From Desulfocapsaceae bacterium (GTDB taxonomy: Bacteria > Desulfobacterota > Desulfobulbia > Desulfobulbales > Desulfocapsaceae): a stretch of 64,000 nucleotides of DNA. The stretch lies in NCBI GenBank assembly GCA_031292275.1, contig JARLHL010000002.1, positions 61,889 to 125,888 of the forward strand. Reading direction: 5' to 3'. Below are positions 52,761 to 62,471 of the stretch, piece after piece. A model generated the notes under the pieces. That model made no database searches, was not told the DNA's origin, and saw only the letters and a program-made list of their open reading frames with translations. The translations under genes were made by a program, and so were the position numbers. The stretch's first letter is position 1; each line of letters opens with the position of its first letter.

Positions 52761-55112
52761 ATGGAAATCGATAAAGACAAACAAACGCTGGCGAAATTTG
52801 AAATCGCCAGAAGGCTGGATCGTGCCGAAAAGGAGCGGGTTCGCAAGCGTCTCTTGGCTGCTCTTGAGCAGTTGAGAGAACATGATTTCGCAGTCCTTTT
52901 CCATGATGAAATTATTGAAAAACTGTCCCAGTACCTCTGCGAGCTCGACTTCGGCAAAGATCAGGAATCCGTTCTGGCGATCCTGGATGATCTGGGCGTC
53001 GCATGCTGCAGTTCGGAGGCAGGTGTTCGAGAACGGGCACTTATGATTCTTTGTGTTTTTTCAGAACATGCACTGAAAAACAATTCTCATATTCTTGTCC
53101 ATAAAATAGCTGATATATTCATACAGTGGCTGGAGTATGAAACGGAATACATCCCCGGATTTGCCGGAATCTGTCAGCAGATTCAAAAGATCAGCCTGAA
53201 GTTCCTTGGCAGTGATTTCCTGCGTGAAGCTGAGGAATTGCTGGATCTCCTTCATGAAATTCAGTCAGGCGCTTTGGAGAAGAGCAACATTATCAAGGGG
53301 ATGATTGCTAAGACCCAGGATGGAATAGCCAAGAAGGATATACTGGCCGACCTTACTGAAATCTATCTCAATGTGGCCGATGATCATAACCGGGTTGCCG
53401 GGGTGCTCCTCAAGAGCCTGGGGAAGAGAGCCGTGATTTTTCTTCTCAATAAGCTCATGCACAGTGATGTCAAAGAACAGCGTTTTTTGCTTATGCGGCT
53501 GATCCCCGAGGCCGGGAAAAGCGCCGTTTCAGTCTTTGAGGAATGTCTGGAAAAAAATCCTCCCTGGTATGTCATACGCAATATTATCTGCATGATCGCT
53601 GAAAACGGAGATCCCGCCCTGTTCAATCTGGTGAAACCCTATCTCCGTTATTCTGATATTCGCGTGCAGCAGCAGGCCATTGTCTGTATCCGAATGCTTG
53701 GGGGGGAGGAGATGAAACAGAGACTCGTCGCCGCCCTCCCCGAAGTCCATGATGAATTGAAAATATGGCTTGTCATGGAGCTTGGCCGCTATTCGGGAAG
53801 CGATGTCGCCTCAGTGCTCCTGGATCTTTTTGAGAGACGGGGACTTTTCTCTGCGCCTGTGGCTGAAGAACTCCTTATCAAGCTCTGTATCGCTTTAAAG
53901 GCCTTTCCGTGTCAGAGAACGGTTAAGGATTTAAAACAACTGATAGAAGAACGACGGCAGATCCCATTGGCAACGGATAAAATCCGGACCCTGGCCGAGG
54001 AGGTCCTGGCCGTCGTCACACCCAAGGTGCGGCATGAATCGAAAGGCGAGATGGATGCATTAAATGCACTGTCCTTTGATTCGGATCCGATTCTGGAGCA
54101 CACCGCCAAAAGACGGCAGAGTGATTTTATAGAAGAAATACACAATATTGTCGGTAAGGGCAATATAGGTAAGGCCACGGAGATGGTCTATGCTGAGGCC
54201 GTCAGGGTAATTGGAGAGCGGGACTTCAAGTCGGCTGAATTATTTCGGGATAAATTGCTTGAAATCAACCCCATGGCCTTGTCGCAGGCCCTGAAGATCA
54301 GTGAACTCCTTGAGAAGGAAAAGGGTTCGACCATTACCGGGCACCACATCGAGATCTGGAGTGCGCTCTATGAGAAAATGACGACCGAGGAGTTTAACGC
54401 GCTGCATTTTGCGATGAAGCGCGAGACTTATGGTCCGGAAGAGATCATCGTGCGGAGTGGTGAGATGGACCCCTGTCTTTTTTTCGTCAACTCCGGTCTT
54501 GTGCATCTGTCATGCCTGTGCGGCCACAAGGAAACCTTTCTCAAACGGCTGCAGCCAGGTGAAGTCATCGGTGTCGGACAATTTTTCTCTGTCTCCGTCT
54601 GGACAGTCTCCCTGGTCTCACAGAGTGTTGCGAATGTTCACGTTCTTGAGCGGGACCGGTTTCTGGCATTGAAGAAGAGCTTTCCCCATCTTGAGAAAAA
54701 ACTCCATGAGTTCTGTCTGAAATATGACCTGATCCCCTGGCTCCTGCAGATGACAGGGAGCGACCGGCGGGAATTTGCCCGCTACCCGCTGTCGGTACTG
54801 ATCGACAGCGTCCTGCTTGATCCCTACGGGGTCCAGGAGCAGCATGCGGTCAAAGGCGAAATGATCGATATTTCCAGAGGGGGCTTTTCCTTTTCCATCG
54901 GAATGCTGAATGAGGAAAGGGCAAAAGTCCTTCTTGGCCGGCAGATTATTTCTGAAATTCATTTGGGGGCAGGAAATGTCTTGAAGTGTTTCGGGAAAAT
55001 TGTCGGAGTCCGATTCCCCCGCGACGCGACCAAGAATTGTTCCGTTCATGTCAAGGTCTATTCTTTGATCGAACAGAATGATATCATGCGCTGCATGGCT
55101 TCAAGCCTCTGA
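52761..55112 (+). CDS. HEAT-like, cyclic-nucleotide-binding and PilZ multidomain protein
   Basis: A 783-residue cytoplasmic protein. Residues ~60-430 are alpha-helical HEAT-like repeats (QRFLLMRLIPEAGKSAV, RVQQQAIVCIRMLGG). A helical region at ~450-545 leads to a cNMP-binding domain at ~550-660 (GEMDPCLFFVNSGLVHLSCL, LQPGEVIGVGQFF). The C-terminal PilZ domain has the c-di-GMP ligands RxxxR (Arg670-Arg674, RREFAR) and DxSxxG (Asp703-Gly708, DISRGG). The cNMP pocket lacks an obvious intact RxA(S/T) phosphate cassette, so nucleotide binding is uncertain. The design suggests a scaffold reading two second messengers. No strong ribosome binding site precedes the ATG. Confidence 0.82.
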   Translation: MEIDKDKQTLAKFEIARRLDRAEKERVRKRLLAALEQLREHDFAVLFHDEIIEKLSQYLCELDFGKDQESVLAILDDLGVACCSSEAGVRERALMILCVFSEHALKNNSHILVHKIADIFIQWLEYETEYIPGFAGICQQIQKISLKFLGSDFLREAEELLDLLHEIQSGALEKSNIIKGMIAKTQDGIAKKDILADLTEIYLNVADDHNRVAGVLLKSLGKRAVIFLLNKLMHSDVKEQRFLLMRLIPEAGKSAVSVFEECLEKNPPWYVIRNIICMIAENGDPALFNLVKPYLRYSDIRVQQQAIVCIRMLGGEEMKQRLVAALPEVHDELKIWLVMELGRYSGSDVASVLLDLFERRGLFSAPVAEELLIKLCIALKAFPCQRTVKDLKQLIEERRQIPLATDKIRTLAEEVLAVVTPKVRHESKGEMDALNALSFDSDPILEHTAKRRQSDFIEEIHNIVGKGNIGKATEMVYAEAVRVIGERDFKSAELFRDKLLEINPMALSQALKISELLEKEKGSTITGHHIEIWSALYEKMTTEEFNALHFAMKRETYGPEEIIVRSGEMDPCLFFVNSGLVHLSCLCGHKETFLKRLQPGEVIGVGQFFSVSVWTVSLVSQSVANVHVLERDRFLALKKSFPHLEKKLHEFCLKYDLIPWLLQMTGSDRREFARYPLSVLIDSVLLDPYGVQEQHAVKGEMIDISRGGFSFSIGMLNEERAKVLLGRQIISEIHLGAGNVLKCFGKIVGVRFPRDATKNCSVHVKVYSLIEQNDIMRCMASSL

Positions 55113-55235
55113 TATTTTATGCTATCATGAAACGCTAGGCTTGAGGCTGGTTGATGGTTGGATGGTATTGCCCGCAGGGGGGCCGTGACGGCTCGCGATT
55201 TCCCTGGTTTCATTATTTTCAGAGGATGTCGTAGA

Positions 55236-56228
55236 GTGACTGGACCTGCCGTAGAGAAGAGAATTATTGTAAAAAATCTGAAAATTTTCCCGCCGCTGGC
55301 CCTGGCGCCCATGGTCGGTCTTTCCCATACGGCGATGCGCTCTCTTGTTCAGGAACAGGGGGGCGTCGGTCTTCTGTTTACCGAAATGCTGGCGGCCCGG
55401 AGCCTGCCCGATGAAAACGAGAGACACTCCCCTCTTCTGATAAGAAGTGCGACTGAAAAGCCGCTTTTTTATCAACTTTTCCTTAACGAAATCGATCAGG
55501 TTGAACCGGCTGTCCGCCAGTTGCTCAAGTTTGATGCCCACGGCATCGATCTGAATCTCGGCTGTCCTGCTCCCAAGCTCAGAAAACAGGGAGCAGGCTG
55601 CTACTTAGTAAGGGATCACAAGCACCTGTCTGCAGTGGTTGCCAGGCTCCGCAAGGCGACGGACCTGCCTCTCAGCGCCAAGATCAGGCTTGGCGATCAG
55701 CTAGACACGGTGGCGCTCGCCTCACTCTGCCGGATGCTGGAGGGGGAAGGGATTGATCTTCTGACGGTGCATGGACGTCTGCATGGCGAAAAATTTTGCC
55801 GGAAACCCCGATGGGACTGGATTGGCAAGGTCAAGGATATGGTGTCGATACCGGTCCTTGCCAATGGCGGCATCTTTTCTGTGGAGGATGCCCGCATATG
55901 TCTGAGAATGTCGCAGGCAGACGGTCTGATGGTTGGGCGCGGCGCTGCCTGGCGGCCCTGGCTGCTTGCCGATATCGGCAGGGAGATATACGGAATTCCG
56001 GATTCATGCACACGGGTCGGCAGGGAGCAGGTGTACTTCAGATTCATTGAACTGCTTACTGAACGGTTCCCCAGAGAGCGGCGGCTGGGCAGACTCAAGC
56101 AGTTCACCCACTATTTTGCCGGTACCTATACATTCGGGCATCATCTCGCGACTGCGGTTCAGACGAGCGATTCGGTAGAGCAGGCCGCAGGGCGGGCGAA
56201 AGAATTTTTCGACCAGCCGTCATGCTGA
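55236..56228 (+). CDS. tRNA-dihydrouridine synthase
   Basis: A ~330-residue Dus enzyme that reduces uridine to dihydrouridine in tRNA using FMN and NAD(P)H. Seen are PLALAPMVGLSHTAMRSL, DLNLGCPAPKLRKQGAGC (catalytic Cys in NLGCPAP), SAKIRLG, LTVHGR and VLANGGIFS/GLMVGRGA for FMN binding. No ATG precedes the TIM barrel in frame. The GTG at 55236 with AGAGG ten bases upstream is the best start; a TTG at 55158 would add 26 residues. It resembles the DusB class, but subclass assignment needs a tree. Confidence 0.9.
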   Translation: MTGPAVEKRIIVKNLKIFPPLALAPMVGLSHTAMRSLVQEQGGVGLLFTEMLAARSLPDENERHSPLLIRSATEKPLFYQLFLNEIDQVEPAVRQLLKFDAHGIDLNLGCPAPKLRKQGAGCYLVRDHKHLSAVVARLRKATDLPLSAKIRLGDQLDTVALASLCRMLEGEGIDLLTVHGRLHGEKFCRKPRWDWIGKVKDMVSIPVLANGGIFSVEDARICLRMSQADGLMVGRGAAWRPWLLADIGREIYGIPDSCTRVGREQVYFRFIELLTERFPRERRLGRLKQFTHYFAGTYTFGHHLATAVQTSDSVEQAAGRAKEFFDQPSC

Positions 56229-56302
56229 ACTGTATCAGTGCAGGGACGCGGAAAGGACAAGATCACAGCGCTGCGGCTTCTTGAAGAAAATGACAGGGGG
56301 GC

Positions 56303-57892
56303 TCATCGGGAGAATTTCGCTCTCAGTTTGTGAAGTATCTCGGTGAGTTCGGGCAGGCGCAGCTGGTAGAGGACAAAGCAGTAGAGCAGGGCTGAACTGG
56401 CTATCAGGGTGAAAAGCGCAATGCTTTTCTGCAGGAGATTGCCGATGAGCCAGGAGGCGAGGATGCTGCGTTCTCCGATGATCAGCAGGGACATGCACAG
56501 CGTTGCCGCGAGGATCTTTGCCGCCCCTTGCAGCAGTGAGGACAGGGAGTAGCCCCCCATCTTTTTATAGAGGACCCAGCTCAGAAACAGGAAATTTGCC
56601 GCCATGGTACAGGACATGGACAGGGCGATGGCCCTGTGCTGAAAGGTATGAATGGCGGCGCTGATGATTGCGATATTGCCCAACACGGCCAGAAAGCTGG
56701 CAATAACCGGATATTTCGTATTATTCAAGGCATAAAAGACCGGCACAAGGATCTTGTTGGCCGAGTAGGCGAAAAGGCCTAGAGCGTAGAGCGAAAGGGC
56801 CTGGGCGGTGGCTGCGGTATCGAAGCCGGTGAAGGCGCCCCGCTCAAAGATAAACCGGATGATGGGCTCTGAAAGCAGGATAAGGCCCGCCGAAGCCGGG
56901 ATGGTCAGGCAGAAGACCATGGTCAGCGACGAGACAAGAGTCTCCCGCATTCCCTGCATATCGTTTTGGGCGGCATGGCGCGCCATTACTGGGATGGCGG
57001 CGATGGAGAAGGCGACGCCGAAGAGCCCGATGGGGAGCTGCACCAGCCTAAAGGCGTAATTCAGCCAGGAAACCGAGCCTTCGGCGCAGGATGATGCGAA
57101 GTTGGTATTGATGAAGAGGTTGAGCTGGGTGGCCGAAAGCCCGATGGTTGCCGGCACCATCAGGCGTACTATCCGTCTGAGGCCGGGGTCTGAAAGGCGG
57201 AGATGGGGGTGGAAGGAAAAACCGGTCTTGAACAGGGCGGGGAGCTGCACTCCCAGCTGTAATATGCCTCCGATCAAGGTGCCTATGGCCATGCCGACGA
57301 TGGCCGGTTGGCCAAAACGAGGCAGGAGCAGGGCCAGGGCCACCCCCCCGAGGATGGATCCCAGATTGAAGAAGCTTGAGGCCATCGCCGGCACGAAGAA
57401 ACGGCCTTTGGTATTCAAGATCCCCATCACCACCGCCGCCAGGGAGACAAAGATCAGAAAGGGCATCATGATCATGGTCAGCTTTGCCGTCAACGCGGCC
57501 TTGCCGGGAATATCGGCAAAGTCGGGTGCCATCATTGCGGCAAGAGGCCCTGCAAGCCAGACGCCCAGGAGCGTGATGATGCTGAGGGCCAAGGCAAAAA
57601 AAACCAGGACATTGGAGGCAAGCTGCCAGGTCTGCTTTTCCGTGCGGTTGGTGTCGTAGTCGGAAAAGACCGTCACAAAGGCGGCGGAGAGTGCTCCCTC
57701 AGCAAAGAGGTCCCTGAGCAGGTTGGGGATTCGAAAGGCGACCACGAAGGCGTCATAGGCTGTCCCCGCCCCGAACATGCTGGCGAATATCTGCTCGCGA
57801 ACCAGGCCCAGGACCCGGCTGCACATCACCGCAATACCCACCGTTCCTGCCGATCGGGCAATTTTCCCGCTCTCTTTTGCTGCTTTTTCCAA
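56303..57892 (-). CDS. murJ: Lipid II flippase MurJ
   Basis: A 529-residue MOP-superfamily membrane protein with about 14 hydrophobic segments, which flips lipid II across the inner membrane for peptidoglycan synthesis. The N-terminal motif SRVLGLVREQIFASMFGAGTA, AFRIPNLLRDLFAEGALSAAF and the RGAFTGFDT loop are typical of MurJ. The start appears to be TTG at 57892 (TTG GAA AAA) with AAGG upstream; no nearby ATG fits the family N-terminus. It converges with the Dus gene. Confidence 0.94.
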   Translation of the reverse strand: MEKAAKESGKIARSAGTVGIAVMCSRVLGLVREQIFASMFGAGTAYDAFVVAFRIPNLLRDLFAEGALSAAFVTVFSDYDTNRTEKQTWQLASNVLVFFALALSIITLLGVWLAGPLAAMMAPDFADIPGKAALTAKLTMIMMPFLIFVSLAAVVMGILNTKGRFFVPAMASSFFNLGSILGGVALALLLPRFGQPAIVGMAIGTLIGGILQLGVQLPALFKTGFSFHPHLRLSDPGLRRIVRLMVPATIGLSATQLNLFINTNFASSCAEGSVSWLNYAFRLVQLPIGLFGVAFSIAAIPVMARHAAQNDMQGMRETLVSSLTMVFCLTIPASAGLILLSEPIIRFIFERGAFTGFDTAATAQALSLYALGLFAYSANKILVPVFYALNNTKYPVIASFLAVLGNIAIISAAIHTFQHRAIALSMSCTMAANFLFLSWVLYKKMGGYSLSSLLQGAAKILAATLCMSLLIIGERSILASWLIGNLLQKSIALFTLIASSALLYCFVLYQLRLPELTEILHKLRAKFSR

Positions 57893-58048
57893 TGTGTGCT
57901 GCCTTTATTCTGAAATGAAGGGTGTACAACTCCGTGTGGAAGATACCTTTTCTTGCGCTATTTTTCCAGACAATCATGAAATCCCCTGTAAAGAGTCGTT
58001 TTCCTGAGAGTTCTCCTTTAAAAACGGCAGAAGGAATGTCAAACATGC

Positions 58049-58078
58049 TTGACTTTTGTCTGTTAAACTGAATATATG
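58049..58078 (+). promoter_or_regulatory. Sigma70-like promoter of the EF-G paralogue
   Basis: TTGACT (58049-58054) and TATATG (58073-58078) are 18 bases apart, about 100 bases before the start codon. Confidence 0.5.
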
Positions 58079-58179
58079 AGTCAGTAATCTTTTGCAGAAG
58101 CCGGTAATGGATCTTTCGGAATTGATTCACAGGGAAATGGGGAGTATTTCGTTGAACAGTTTATGGTGAGGAGATATTC

Positions 58180-60243
58180 ATGCAGGATACTAATATGGTC
58201 AGGAACATCGCGCTTATCGGACATGGCAACTGCGGGAAGACTTCGTTGGCTGAGGCCATACTGTACACCGCCGGCAGGATCAAGAGGCTGGGCAAGGTGG
58301 ACGACGGAAGTTCCTGCATGGACTATGAGGAAGAGGAAATTAAACGCAATATCTCGATCAGTTCCTCCTTCCATAACTATCTGTGGAAAAAACATGAGGT
58401 GTATCTGATAGATACCCCTGGCGATGACAATTTCGTCAATGAGACCCTCTTTGCCTCTCAGATATGCGACGGCGTGGTCTTTACGATTGGCGCGGTGATG
58501 GGCGTCAAGGGTCAGACGGTGAAATTCGCCGATTTCGTCGCTGACCGCTCCCTGCCCTGTCTTATTCATATCAACAAGATGGACCGGGAACGGGCCGACT
58601 TCGCCAAGACCCTGGATGAGATCAAGACCTCTCTGCCCTTCAATCCGGTCGTCATCCACCTGCCCATCGGCGCCGAAGATGCATTTAAAGGACTGGTGGA
58701 TCTGGTGTCCGGAAAGGCCTATCTTTTCGACGATAACAACAAAGGTACCATGAAGGAGATTGAGGTTCCGGCCGAACTTCAGGAGACAGTCTCCATATAT
58801 CGTGAGAGCCTGATGGAGAATGTGGCCGAGAGTGATGACGAGCTGATAGAAAAATTTCTTGAGGAGGGGGAACTCACCGAGGAAGAGATCCGGACCGGAT
58901 TGAAGCTGAGCGTGGCTGCAGGGACCCTGACTCCGGTCTGCGTCGGCTCTGCGATCCTGAACAGGGGGACAGAGGCCCTGCTCGAGGCGATCAATATATA
59001 TCTGCCTTCGCCGGCGGACCGGCCCGCCAAGATCGGCAAAAACCCAAAGACCGGCGAAGAGGTGGTACGAAAGCCTGCCGTCGACGAAAAATTTTCCGCC
59101 TTTGTCTTCAAGACCATGGCCGATCCCTATGCCGGACGGCTGACCATCTTCAGGGTCTATTCGGGGACGCTTGCCGGCGACACCTTTTATAATGCCAGCA
59201 AGCAGACCAATGAGAGATTCGGGCAGCTCTATGTCCTGGAAGGCAAGGAGCAGAGGGCGGTCGATCAGGTCGGGCCGGGAATGATCGTCGCCGTGGCAAA
59301 ATTAAAGGAGACCACAACGGGGGACACCCTCTGCGATACTGTCGCCCACGTCGTCTATGAACCGCTGCAATCCTTCACGCCTGTCATATCCTACGCTGTC
59401 AGCGCCAAAAAAGGTGAGGAGGAGAAGGTCTTCTCATCCATAACCAAGATATTGGATGAAGATCTGACTCTGCGCGTCACCAGGGAGCAGCAGACTTCAG
59501 AGGTCCTGCTGTCGGGTGTGGGCCAGGTCCATCTGGAGGTGGTGGGGGCAAGGATTAAGCGCAAGTTCGGGGTCGAGATGGAGCTCTCCCTTCCCAAGAT
59601 TCCCTACCTGGAAACCATCAAGGGCAAGGCTCGGGTCCAGGGAAAACATAAAAAACAGAGCGGCGGCCGCGGCCAGTTCGGAGATTGCTGGATTGAGATG
59701 GAGCCGCAGCCGTCCGGCGAGGGCTACCTCTTTGTCGACAAAATCGTCGGCGGCGTTATTCCGCAGCAGTACCGTCCTGCCGTTGACAAGGGCATCCAAG
59801 AGGCCATGGAGAAAGGGGTGTTGGCCGGCTATCCCGTGGTGGATGTGAAGATCTCCCTGGTGGACGGATCCTTTCACAATGTCGACTCTTCGGAGATGGC
59901 CTTCAAGATTGCAGGTTCACTGGCCTTCAAGAAGGCGGCCCAGGAGGCCGGGCTGGTGCTTCTCGAGCCGATCATGAATATGTCCATCCGGGTCGGCAAG
60001 GAGCATGTCGGTGACGTCATGGGGGATTTGAACTCCCGGCGCGGGAAGGTCATGGGTATGGATTCCGATGAGAAAAATGAAATCATCAATGCCCAGGTGC
60101 CCATGGCGGAGATCCAGGTCTATGCCACGGATCTTACCTCGATGACCGGTGGCCGCGGTTCATTCACGGTTGCTTTTTCCCATTACGAGGTGGTCCCGGC
60201 GCATATTGCGGAAAAGATTGTTGCTGAAAAACAGGTTGAATAA
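58180..60243 (+). CDS. EF-G-like translational GTPase (paralogue)
   Basis: A 687-residue five-domain GTPase. The G motifs are GHGNCGKTSLAEAIL (G1), DTPGDDNFVNETLFA (G3) and NKMDRERADF (G4). The sequence EEEIKRNISISSS replaces the usual ERERGITI of canonical EF-G, and GDDNF replaces GHVDF. This marks the EF-G-II/FusA-like paralogue, not the main elongation factor normally in the str operon. Domain IV (GGRGQFGDCWIEM) and a C-terminal V domain are intact. The precise role is unknown. GAGGAG precedes the ATG. The next gene follows by 21 bases. Confidence 0.9.
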   Translation: MQDTNMVRNIALIGHGNCGKTSLAEAILYTAGRIKRLGKVDDGSSCMDYEEEEIKRNISISSSFHNYLWKKHEVYLIDTPGDDNFVNETLFASQICDGVVFTIGAVMGVKGQTVKFADFVADRSLPCLIHINKMDRERADFAKTLDEIKTSLPFNPVVIHLPIGAEDAFKGLVDLVSGKAYLFDDNNKGTMKEIEVPAELQETVSIYRESLMENVAESDDELIEKFLEEGELTEEEIRTGLKLSVAAGTLTPVCVGSAILNRGTEALLEAINIYLPSPADRPAKIGKNPKTGEEVVRKPAVDEKFSAFVFKTMADPYAGRLTIFRVYSGTLAGDTFYNASKQTNERFGQLYVLEGKEQRAVDQVGPGMIVAVAKLKETTTGDTLCDTVAHVVYEPLQSFTPVISYAVSAKKGEEEKVFSSITKILDEDLTLRVTREQQTSEVLLSGVGQVHLEVVGARIKRKFGVEMELSLPKIPYLETIKGKARVQGKHKKQSGGRGQFGDCWIEMEPQPSGEGYLFVDKIVGGVIPQQYRPAVDKGIQEAMEKGVLAGYPVVDVKISLVDGSFHNVDSSEMAFKIAGSLAFKKAAQEAGLVLLEPIMNMSIRVGKEHVGDVMGDLNSRRGKVMGMDSDEKNEIINAQVPMAEIQVYATDLTSMTGGRGSFTVAFSHYEVVPAHIAEKIVAEKQVE

Positions 60244-60264
60244 CTCCAGTTGGAGGCGCCCGGA

Positions 60265-60774
60265 ATGCGAGCAGGGGCAGAGAAATTCAGTTTTGCCGTG
60301 ATCACCATGAGTGACAAGGGCGCGCGGGGGGAACGCGAAGACACCAGCGGCGCCTTCCTCCAGCAGCTTCTGATCGAGGAAGGTTACAGGCTGCAGGGCT
60401 ATGTGATCGTCCCTGACGACAAGGACAAGATCGTCGCCGCCGCCCTGGATTGTATCGATAATCGGAAGATCGATCTGATCGTGACGACCGGAGGGACAGG
60501 GGTGGCGCCCACCGATGTCACTCCGGAGGCCATGCAGGAGGTGATTGAGAAGGATATTCCCGGCATGGCTGAGGCCATGCGGGCGGCCAGCCTCCTGAAG
60601 ACCCCGCATGCTGTCCTGTCGCGGGCAAGGGCCGGCATCCGGGGAAAAAGCCTGATACTGAACCTCCCCGGCAGTAAAAAAGCAGCTCAGGAGAATATCC
60701 AGGTGCTTCTGGCGGCCCTCCCTCACGCCTTGGACAAGATCCAGGGCGGCACAAGCGACTGCGGCGGCAGCTGA
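60265..60774 (+). CDS. MogA/MoaB-family molybdopterin adenylyltransferase
   Basis: A 169-residue MoCF-fold protein. The diagnostic motif is TTGGTGVAPTDVTPEAM, with ITMSDKGARGEREDTSG at the N-terminus and NLPGSKKAAQEN near the end. It adenylylates molybdopterin in molybdenum/tungsten cofactor synthesis, needed for formate dehydrogenases and similar enzymes. The ATG at 60265 has GGAGG eight bases upstream. It lies 21 bases after the EF-G paralogue and is probably co-transcribed. MogA and MoaB cannot be told apart here. Confidence 0.92.
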   Translation: MRAGAEKFSFAVITMSDKGARGEREDTSGAFLQQLLIEEGYRLQGYVIVPDDKDKIVAAALDCIDNRKIDLIVTTGGTGVAPTDVTPEAMQEVIEKDIPGMAEAMRAASLLKTPHAVLSRARAGIRGKSLILNLPGSKKAAQENIQVLLAALPHALDKIQGGTSDCGGS

Positions 60775-61116
60775 CTGACCGGGCGCATGGCGCACGCTGA
60801 ATCCCTGATACAGGTCACCGTCAGGCAGCCCGGATAGGTTCCGCCCGATCCCCGGTGGTGGCTCGCTGGAGCAGCCGATGGTATGCGAAGTGCTGTCAAT
60901 CAGCCTGGTCCCAGAGGCATTCCTGCCGGAATCATCATTGGCATAGGCCTTCGTCTCTTCCCGGTCAGCAATCTATTTTCAAAACATCAAGCTTATATGA
61001 AAAATAGAGTTATGGCTTTGGTCTCTGAGTTGGCTGGGGGGCTGGTCCTTCAGGGGAGTGCCAGAACGGCGACCCGGAGCTTGTACAGGCCGGGTCGCCT
61101 ATAAGAGTGTGCTCTA
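60775..61116. other. Region between convergent genes with a strong hairpin
   Basis: 342 bases between the Mog/MoaB gene and purM. GGCGACCCGG (61068-61077) and CCGGGTCGCC (61090-61099) form a perfect 10-bp stem, 18 bases past the purM stop. There is no T-run, but it is probably a 3'-end structure of purM. The stem core GCGACCC/GGGTCGC also occurs at 29428-29457. No gene is seen. Confidence 0.5.
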
Positions 61117-62172
61117 CTAATTCAGCATCATAACCGCAGCCTCATGCTCATCCTTCAAGGCGGTGATCTTGCCGATTGTGTAGGGATGTTCGCCCAGAGC
61201 GCTGAACTGATGGGAGATATCCTTGGCCTGCGCCTCGTCGACGATGACCATCAGGCCGATGCCCATATTGAAGGTCCGGTACATTTCGTCCCTGGTGATA
61301 TTTCCCCGCTTCTGCAGAAAATCAAAGATCGGCGGTATCGGCCAGCTTGACCTGTCGATGACGGCGCGGCATCCCTTGGGCAGGATGCGCGGGGTGTTGT
61401 CAATGAAGCCGCCGCCGGTGTTATGAACCATGCCGTTGATGCGATAGGTCCTCAACACATTCAGTACGGATTGGACGTAGATCCTGGTCGGGGTCAGGAG
61501 TTCCTCGCCCAGGGTTCGCCCCAGCTCATCGATATGCATGTCCACCGTCAGCTTGTGGTCGTCGAAACAGATTTTCCTGACGAGAGAGTATCCGTTGGAA
61601 TGCAGACCGCTGGATGCAAGACCGATGATGGTATTTCCCACTTTGATCTCCGAGCCGTCAATGATGGCATCGCGATCGGCAATGCCCACGGTAAAGCCGG
61701 CCAGATCATAATCTCCTGCCTTGTACAGCCCCGGCATCTCTGCAGTTTCGCCGCCGACCAGCGAGCATTTTGCCTGCCGGCAGCCTTCGGCAATACCCTT
61801 TACGACCTCGGTCGCGGTTTCGATCTCGAGTTTGCCTGAGGAAAAATAGTCGAGGAAGCAGAGAGGTGTGGCGCCGCCGACGATGATGTCATTGACGCAC
61901 ATGGCGACCAGATCGATGCCAATGGTGTCGTGCTTGTGGCAGAGGTTGGCTATGACCAGTTTGGTGCCGACGCCGTCAGTGGAGGAGACCAGCACCGGTT
62001 TTTTATATTTCGCGGTGTCAATGGCGAAGAAACTTGAAAACCCGCCTATGGCATTCAGGACGCCGCGCTGATGCGTTGAGGCAACGATATCTTTGATGTT
62101 GTTGACAAAGGTGTTCCCTTTATCGATATCAACACCGGCTTCTTTATATTTTGATTCTTCTGAGGTAGTCAT
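61117..62172 (-). CDS. purM: Phosphoribosylformylglycinamidine cyclo-ligase (AIR synthetase)
   Basis: A 351-residue PurM that closes the imidazole ring (FGAM to AIR) in purine synthesis, the step before PurK/PurE. Seen are YKEAGVDIDKGNTFV near the N-terminus, STDGVGTKLVIA, MCVNDIIVGGATPLCFLDYF, GGETAEMPG, ASSGLHSNGYSLVRK and HNTGGGFIDNTPRIL. Length matches the family. It is monocistronic on this strand. Confidence 0.96.
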   Translation of the reverse strand: MTTSEESKYKEAGVDIDKGNTFVNNIKDIVASTHQRGVLNAIGGFSSFFAIDTAKYKKPVLVSSTDGVGTKLVIANLCHKHDTIGIDLVAMCVNDIIVGGATPLCFLDYFSSGKLEIETATEVVKGIAEGCRQAKCSLVGGETAEMPGLYKAGDYDLAGFTVGIADRDAIIDGSEIKVGNTIIGLASSGLHSNGYSLVRKICFDDHKLTVDMHIDELGRTLGEELLTPTRIYVQSVLNVLRTYRINGMVHNTGGGFIDNTPRILPKGCRAVIDRSSWPIPPIFDFLQKRGNITRDEMYRTFNMGIGLMVIVDEAQAKDISHQFSALGEHPYTIGKITALKDEHEAAVMMLN

Positions 62173-62471
62173 AATTGAGCATGAGTAAGAGGATCGTGAG
62201 AACGAGTGAAAAGAGTTGCTTGCCGATGGCGGATTCTGGTATTTTCAGTGTCTGTTTCTAGAGCGTTTTAAATGAGATATCCTGTCGTGGTCCTTTGGGC
62301 GGTCTTTGAATAAGGAGGTTGTCCTTCGCTTTATTGACCACGGCGCTCATAATATTAGGTGTATCTGGAAAAAGCAATTGAATAAGACGGACCTTTCTTC
62401 CTGGTCCGGGGCCGACGTGATGCATAACACGTGTAATCGTAAACAACCATTGATTCCTTTCCCTCTCTTTT
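62173..62471. other. Divergent intergenic region
   Basis: 299 bases between purM and the DUF2065 gene. Both promoters must be here; I can single out neither, and see no other element. Confidence 0.35.

Noticed and set aside
29427..61099. Shared GCGACCC/GGGTCGC stems at 29427-29458 and 61068-61099 as a second repeat family
   Set aside because: Only the short stem core is shared; loops and flanks differ, so independent hairpins are more likely.
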